Made by a program: the position numbers and the translations under genes | Source of the DNA: Vampirovibrionales bacterium | GTDB lineage: Bacteria; Cyanobacteriota; Vampirovibrionia; Vampirovibrionales; Vampirovibrionaceae | Direction: 5' to 3' | Length of the DNA stretch: 64,000 bases | Assembly: GCA_016712355.1 (NCBI GenBank) | Contig: JADJRF010000005.1 | Coordinates: 2,488,427-2,552,426 of the forward strand | The notes under the pieces: model-generated | Told to the model about the DNA's origin: nothing | What the model saw: only the letters and a program-made list of their open reading frames with translations | Databases searched by the model: none | Part shown: positions 58,658 through 64,000 of the stretch, one piece after another | Numbering within the stretch: the first letter of the stretch is position 1 | Layout: every line of letters starts with the position of its first letter

Positions 58658-58709
58658 AGATTTCCTTTCATTACAGCGAATGCATTGATGCATTTATTGT
58701 AGCATTTCT

Positions 58710-59105
58710 TCAATACTCCTCCGGGAGTAACACCACTGTTTGACAGGCGGGATCATAGGCTCCTGAACTCTCATTGATGGCCCAGAATGTCCAGGTCTCT
58801 TTGAGGTCCGTATAGTCAATCTCTTGCCGGACCAGGGTTTGATACGTGGCGTTTCCCTCTTTATCATGCTGTTCCTGTTGGATGGTAAACACGGAGGTTT
58901 TATCCAGGCTGACCTCTACTTGAACAATCAGGAAGTAGTCAACACCTTGGGCTCTGGCCAGGGTTGGAACATAGGATGCCAGGGTATCCAGAACCCAAAA
59001 GCATTGGTTTCGCTGGCAATGGTTCATGATGCCGCTGGTGGCGATCCAGTTCTTGGCAAAGAGGCTGAATCGGTAATAGGTGTCTTGTTCATAGGCAACG
59101 GACAT
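58710..59105 (-). CDS. DUF6876-like hypothetical protein
   Basis: 131 aa beginning MSVAYEQDTYYRFSLFAKNW, with NQCFWVLDTLASYVP and a beta-rich remainder ending VVLLPEEY; this looks like the DUF6876 group found on plasmids and integrative elements. Function unknown. The iteron array lies 30-85 bases before its start. Confidence 0.6.
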   Translation of the reverse strand: MSVAYEQDTYYRFSLFAKNWIATSGIMNHCQRNQCFWVLDTLASYVPTLARAQGVDYFLIVQVEVSLDKTSVFTIQQEQHDKEGNATYQTLVRQEIDYTDLKETWTFWAINESSGAYDPACQTVVLLPEEY

Positions 59106-59134
59106 GGTTATTGCTCCTCAAAGTTTTCTGATAT

Positions 59135-59190
59135 AGGGACGAATTAGGGATGTTTTTAGGGATGAATAAGGGACAAATAAGGGATGAAAA
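59135..59190. repeat. Iteron-like array, five units at 11-12 bp
   Basis: AGGGA(C/T) starts at 59135, 59146, 59158, 59169 and 59180, giving spacings of 11, 12, 11 and 11; the fuller unit is ATAAGGGA(T/C)(G/A)A. One helical turn per unit suggests a protein binding side by side on one DNA face, either an element-encoded replication initiator or a regulator. Confidence 0.65.
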
Positions 59191-59219
59191 CCGAACAGAG
59201 CTGCATGGAGAGAGCCGCG

Positions 59220-60106
59220 CTAGGCGGCTTCCTCCATGGGTTCCTCTTGTTCACCGGTTCCCTTGAGAATGAACTGATGGGCCTTGCTGGCCTCAGTTGC
59301 CGCTTTGAAAATCGCCTTTTTATCGTTTTTCAGGACTTTGAGCCATGAGGCAATATAGGAATCGTGTTGCACGTTGCCTTCCAAGCCCAGATCGGCAAAC
59401 AGGAACGCCGCGCCCATTTCGGCTATCAGCTCCTCAAAGGCGTAGGACTCATCCCCAAAGCGCCCAGAAAAATCACGGTTTAGCCTTGAGTGGTGGCCGG
59501 TCCAGTGCGCCATTTCATGAAATAGGGTGCAATAGAAATCCCCTGATTCCTTGAACCGTTCCTTTTTGGGCATATTAATGAAATCTGACAAGGGGCTATA
59601 GCAAGCTCGAACACCAATTTTTCAAAGTGAATCAAGGCTTTGGAATCGGTGATCACGCCTTCAATGCGTTGTATGTCATCCCATGTCTGTTCCCGTTTAA
59701 CCGGTGGCGTCAGGTCGATGCCTTCGCATTGATCCAGATTAAACACGTTGTACCACTTGAGGAACGGGATCCGCTTATGTTTACCATCTTCCTCTTTGTC
59801 GATGAAATTCCAGAACACAACGGTTGTGGATTTTTCACCTTTTTTAACGTTACCGCCCATGGCTTCCGCTTGTTTGTAAGATAGCCAGCCATTGGCGTTA
59901 TAGCCCTTTTCCTGTTGGGTAGCCCAAAGAATGGGAATGTTGATGCCACGGTAACCAAAGCTGGTTTTGAGGTTGTAAGGGATACCCTCAAAGCCGCCAT
60001 AGCGTGACTGATCCCAAGGGCATTTCCAGGGTCTAACGCCTTGTCCCAGGGACGTGATGATCTTGTCTGTGATCTCCTGATAGAGATCGCGCTTGGGTTT
60101 TTCCAT
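59220..60106 (-). pseudogene. ardC: ArdC-type antirestriction protein, frameshifted
   Basis: N-terminal ssDNA-binding (DUF1738) domain: LYQEITDKIITSLGQG, PWKCPW, YRGINIPILW, KKGEKSTTVVFW. The C-terminal zincin-like domain (HEMAHWTGHHSRL, HExxH type) is in another frame from about 59610, where one more T in GTGTTCGAGC restores FRACYSPLSDFINMPKKERF. ArdC shields incoming element DNA from host restriction. First gene of the minus-strand operon after the inverted repeat at 60144. Confidence 0.82.
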
Positions 60107-60143
60107 CGGGTTTTACTCCTCTTGCTTAGCTGATTCATAAAAT

Positions 60144-60182
60144 GCTTTAAAACATTTCATGTATTCATACATGTTTTAAAGC
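60144..60182. promoter_or_regulatory. Inverted repeat upstream of ardC
   Basis: GCTTTAAAACAT at 60144-60155 and its exact complement ATGTTTTAAAGC at 60171-60182, with an inner CATGTAT/ATACATG overlapping repeat. It lies 38 bases before the ardC start between divergent genes and is likely an operator. The rest of 60183-60542 shows no gene. Confidence 0.5.
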
Positions 60183-60542
60183 AAAAAATTTGTCAACCCT
60201 TTTTCTAAAAATAACGAGAAGGTCTGACGGTGAAACGTCTATCAAATAAGGCTATCCAGGCTTATGGAAATCTTTTGTAACGTGTTCAAAAATCATTTGT
60301 TTCCTGAACAACTCAAAACAGCCTCATGCGATCCCGGTTTCATACGGGTTTCCAGGGTATGGTTTTCATGGGGTTTTCTGAACACCCAAGCCCGCAAGAA
60401 AAGAACCGACACTCTGAAAACGTAAGAGGGTGTGGGGGGATCACTCGACCCCTTAATGTCGATATCCCCTCTCACAAATTTGTGGTGAAAGTTTTGCTCG
60501 TGCTCATCGACAGGCCCCTCTAAAACGTCGTATGCTAAAGGC

Positions 60543-62330
60543 ATGGTAACCTTGACGCCCACTCCTGACTTCCTCCTCGCCAGCTCCTCAAACGATTGGC
60601 CGGAGCCAAGTATTTTGAGCGCGGTGAAGACTACTATGATCGAGGCTTTGTTTTTGATTCAGTGGTTTACCAAGGCACGCTAACCGCCAAAGTCCGGGGT
60701 TCTTACCAGTCTTCCTACCGGGTCAAACTTATCTGGAATGGAGAGAGCTTGGATCATGACTGTTCTTGCCCTTTGGGAGATGAAGGGGGAATTTTGCAAG
60801 CATTGTGTGGCTGTGGGGTTGACATGGTTAGACTTGAAAGAAGATGCCTCAGAGGCGAGTTCCAACGCCAAGACGCCTTCGGTGTCGATGGAGGATGTGA
60901 AGACCTACCTGAAACAACAAAAACCGGATGTGTTGGTCGAGATGCTGATGCAGCAAGCTATAGAAGATGACCGGCTTCGGGAAAACTCCTAATTAAGACA
61001 GCCAAATCTACCCAGGGCAAGGATCTAAACCTTCAGCAATTTAAAAAGGCTTTGGAAAAAGCCATTCGGGTGCGTGATTTTGTCGATTATTACCACATGC
61101 GTGCTTACGCGGCTGGGATTGATGCAGTTACCGAATCGCTTCAAGAGCTTTTGAAAGAGGGGTACACCCAGGAAACCATAGACTTGACCGAATATGCCCT
61201 GTCTTTGCTGGAAGATTCTCTGAACAGCATGGATGATTCTGCTGGATATATGACCGGGATTATGGAGACCTTGGAAACGCTCCATCACGATGCCTGCAAA
61301 CAAGGCCAACCCAAAATCGAGCCGCTGGTCAAACGTCTTTTTGCATGGCAAATCAGAACCGAGTGGGATACCTTTTCAAACGTTCTGGAAGATTACGCGG
61401 ATGTGTTCGGCAAAGAAGGCATCAGTCTTTACCGGCGCTTGGCCGAAGCGGAATGGGAGAAAGTGCCCGCCTTAAAGCCGGGGATAAAGATTCTGAGAAA
61501 TACGGACGCCGTTACCGAATTACCCAGATTATGGACTCTTTGGCCAAGCAGGCCGGAGATATCGAAGCTGTGGTCGCTGTCCGAGAACGGGATTTGTCCG
61601 AACCCTACGATTTCTTGCGGATTGCGCACCTTTACCGAGATGCAGGGTTACCTCAAAAGCATTGGTTTGGGCCGAGAAAGGGGTACACGCCTTCCCCGGT
61701 AAAACAGACCATCGCCTCCATTCCTTTTTAATCGAGGCGTATCATCAATGCGGCAATCATCGGAAAACGCTTGAACTGGCATGGCAGGCATTTACCGAGT
61801 CACCCAATTTAAGCACCTACCAAAAGCTTAAGACCTACACTGCCCAACAAGACGATTGGGAAGACCCCTGGCCACCCATGCGGGTTAAAGCGTTGGCGTT
61901 TATCCGGGAAGAGATCCAGAAAAACCACCAATCCCGAAAATCCTCTTATGCCTATACCCAACGGGACGGGCAACCAAACCAAACCGAGTTAATCAAAATC
62001 CTGCTGTGGGAAGGTGATGTTCAAACCGCTTGGGAAGAAGCGCAACAAGGTTGGTGTCCCAATTCGCTCTGGATTGAGCTGGCCCAAAAGCGGGAAGAAA
62101 ACCACCCGGCAGATGCTTTGAAGATTTATCAGGATCAGGTAGAACCCACGCTCGCGATCAAAAATAATACGGCCTACCAACAGGCTATCCGGTATCTGGT
62201 GAAAATCAAGGAACTCATGACACGTCTCAAAAAGCAGACCACGTTTAAAAAATACCTGAATGACATACGGGCAACCCACAAAGCCAAACGGAATTTCATT
62301 AAGTTTCTGGATGCAGAAAAGGGGCTGTAA
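60543..62330 (+). pseudogene. SWIM zinc-finger protein with several frame breaks
   Basis: Pieces in order: GAKYFERGEDYYDRGFV; SWIM finger CSCPLGDEG + EFCKHCVAVGLTWLDLK (joined by dropping one G from the G5 run 60785-60789); LLIKTAKSTQGKDLNLQQF (one A added at 60982-60985); long TPR-like helical region (one C added near 61469, one G added near 61657) ending FIKFLDAEKGL. SWIM domains bind DNA or protein; in this family the C-terminal part is helical. Complete gene probably about 595 aa, with start ATG 60543 requiring a further correction near 60590. Confidence 0.7.
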
Positions 62331-62336
62331 TTGGAG

Positions 62337-62938
62337 TTATGCCTCTTCTTCAGGATTGTATTCCCAAACGCCCAATTCCTCAACGGTGTCGGTGACGGCA
62401 TCGCCATACCCCAGCCAATGCCGCTCGCTGATTTTGATAGATCCTTCAATCGCTCGTTAAAATAGACCATATATTTGTCTGGGCCTACTTGGAAGAGTTT
62501 GGCAAAATCGTCTAATACCGTTTCCACAGCAATATAGAACTCCTCATCAATATCTCCGTACTCGCACGTAAAATCATTTCCTGCTTCCACGTAGGTCAAC
62601 ATCAGGTCCAGCGTTCCCAAGGTGTCCTTGGTCTTTTCGTAGTCAGTGATAATCTGACGGGCTTCCTCAAGTTTCGGGTAGCTGTTGGCATGGGTAATAT
62701 CCGGGTTCATCATTTGATAAACCCGCCTTCTGAGCGTGTTTAACTCTTTTGATCCGAATGTAGCGTCCGGTTGAAACCGAACGGTGAGAAATGCCTTGTT
62801 CAGGTCATTGAGTTCATAAAGCTGGTGAACCAAATCCAGCAAGGATGCCTGGCTGAAATGTTCAATGTGCTTCTTCACCTGTGTCCAAGTGAGGTTTTTG
62901 GATTTTGCTTTGAGCTTGGAAGGGGCTTCAATTGGCAT
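62337..62938 (-). pseudogene. DUF6155-like protein, frameshifted near its end
   Basis: About 200 aa starting MPIEAPSKLKAKSKNLTWTQ, helical, with LVHQLYELNDLNKAFL and MLTYVEAGNDFTCEYGDID. Adding one base to the C4 run 62409-62412 gives a natural acidic end WGYGDAVTDTVEELGVW and a stop at 62337, six bases from the SWIM gene's stop. Without it the frame runs into that gene. Often found beside SWIM-finger genes; function unknown. Confidence 0.6.
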
Positions 62939-62956
62939 GTACTGGGCTCCTCAAAT

Positions 62957-64000
62957 CTAATGAATCAGTCCAACGCAAACAAGAGTTCTTCGGACGGCTC
63001 CTGATAGCTCTGTTCCATCAATATCTTCTAAGGAGGCTTGCGGATTATGTCCATGATGAAATGGCCGTGTGTATTCGTTTAGCTCATCCAGAGTTGTATA
63101 AATAGACCCTAAAGGATGAACATTTCCTGCCAGCCTGACTTTTTCACAAATATTTCCTAGTGTGTCAGCGGAGTCAAAATGTGCTGGATAATTTTTCTTG
63201 CAGTGTGTTTCCAGAACAGATCTCACCTTACGGATAATATCAATAGGATTTCCGACACCTTCGGCAAGAAAGTCATTTAATTCAAAAAAGCTCTTTCTCG
63301 TGACGAGTTCGTGTCTCATCTTCAATATCCCAAGCGGTTATGTTTGTATTTATTTCTCCAACTCGAATCAACTGAAGAGCTTTCCTTTCAGGCGGGGTTA
63401 GCTTTTCCCAAACCTGGTAAAGGAAGCGCATATCATAGAGAGAGTACAATCACTTGAGCGCAATTTTGAACGCAATTTTTAATTTGCCTGACAGTGTTGT
63501 TCCGCCTGAAACTGTCTTGGCTTGTAAATGGATCGTCAAAGACAACAATACGATTAGCCCTATCAGGGTCTTGCTCTAAACGGGCCAAGAAGAATGCTAG
63601 AGCTAACGTACTCTTATCTCCAGAACTGAGGGTATTCTTGAAGCTCGGTGTATCTAGCGGCGTGTCCGAAGCACCAATGTTTACAAGGGTATCATTTATG
63701 ACAATCTGATAACTTGTGTTTGGAGCACCACCAGAACGAGAATGAGAGACCCCTTGAATTTTGTAACCGGCATTAAACTGATCTAAAAATCGATTGATGG
63801 TTTGTTCATAGGGTGCAATTGCCTGGTTGGTATATTCATCGAGCCGGGTTTTTACATCTGTTTTTTGCGTTTCCAGGACCGTTTTTTCTGTGAGAAGTTG
63901 CTGGTAGCTTTGGCATAGTGTTTCACACACTCGAAGATGTCTATTCTTTGATGCGTTTAATGTTCCAAGTTCGGCTTGAATGGTTTGAACATTCGCACTT
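62957..64000 (-). pseudogene. SMC/RloC-like AAA ATPase, C-terminal part (5' end outside window, frameshifted)
   Basis: Open from the window edge: coiled coil (VQTIQAELGTLNASK; LLTEKTVLETQKTDVKTRL), then the ABC-type C-terminal lobe: signature TLSSGDKSTLALAFFLA and Walker B IVVFDDPFTSQD, ending QVIVLS. An extra base near 63440 interrupts the H-loop; reading on gives HDMRFLYQVWEKLTPPERKA. A further break near 63315 precedes the last part (SFFELNDFLAEGVGNPIDII, RPFHHGHNP). It resembles AAA_13/RloC-type proteins, which guard against phages or act on DNA ends. Specific role unknown. Confidence 0.7.

Noticed and set aside
59135..59190. CRISPR array.
   Set aside because: Units are 11-12 bp with no spacers of 25-45 bp and no cas gene in the window; no other region has a CRISPR-like pattern.
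60293..60562. Minus-strand frame between ardC and the SWIM gene.
   Set aside because: Sits in a divergent control region, has no domain and overlaps the SWIM gene leader.

Overview
This window looks like a chromosome segment from a non-photosynthetic relative of cyanobacteria, most likely of the Vampirovibrionia (Melainabacteria) type. The main clue is the ATP synthase cluster: AtpI-like, a, c, b', b, delta, alpha, gamma. It has two b-type subunits, and beta and epsilon are absent from the end, which is the cyanobacterial/plastid atp1 arrangement. This assignment is an inference; no rRNA is present.

Layout. (1) 1-14.3 kb is conserved, GC-rich core: the 3' end of alaS, an alpha/beta hydrolase, yajQ, the atp1 operon, dapF, a secreted beta-propeller protein and a secreted TPR protein. 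(2) 14.4-37.3 kb is an integrated element in a tRNA-Ile gene. The anticodon-loop heptamer CTGATAA is repeated at 14480, 14692 and 37244. Decamers ACTCA(G/C)TTTT, often paired exactly 11 bp apart, flank the cores and look like integrase arm sites. Inside are a Fic protein, remnants of a T7-like phage (terminase, portal), two inverted identical IS3 elements, a secreted nuclease, a tight eight-gene operon ending in J-like, Hsp70-like and AAA+ genes, a large DUF4297-type nuclease/NTPase gene broken by a frameshift and by an IS3 insertion, two tyrosine recombinases and an excisionase-like gene. (3) 37.3-39.7 kb is the left end of a second, related element with the same plan: att, cargo gene (GHKL ATPase plus PD-(D/E)XK-like nuclease), then a terminase 3' end on the minus strand. 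(4) 39.7-48.3 kb holds hybrid IS3 copies and an RHS/YD-repeat locus with three successive C-terminal tip cassettes and candidate immunity genes. (5) 48.3-53.9 kb returns to chromosomal genes: an M24-peptidase relic, ppc and an HtrA-like protease. (6) From 54.0 kb a second island starts at a tRNA-Thr 3' fragment and runs off the window: zeta-like kinase, D5/P4-type helicase, serine recombinase, winged-helix regulator, ArdC, a SWIM-finger protein and an SMC-like ATPase, with an 11-bp-phased iteron array.

Reading frames are intact up to about 33 kb. After that, many otherwise good genes are broken by single-base length changes, mostly in short homopolymers and including the housekeeping gene ppc. 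This may be real decay or residual sequencing error; read data are needed to tell. Genes typed as pseudogene for this reason may be intact in the organism.

The best candidate for an undescribed system is the 20.5-28.9 kb operon (XRE regulator, three membrane or zinc-ribbon proteins, J-like protein, small protein, Hsp70-like protein, AAA+ ATPase). It is intact, compact, lower in GC than the core and sits on a mobile element between an operator-like palindrome and a disrupted nuclease/NTPase defence-type gene.
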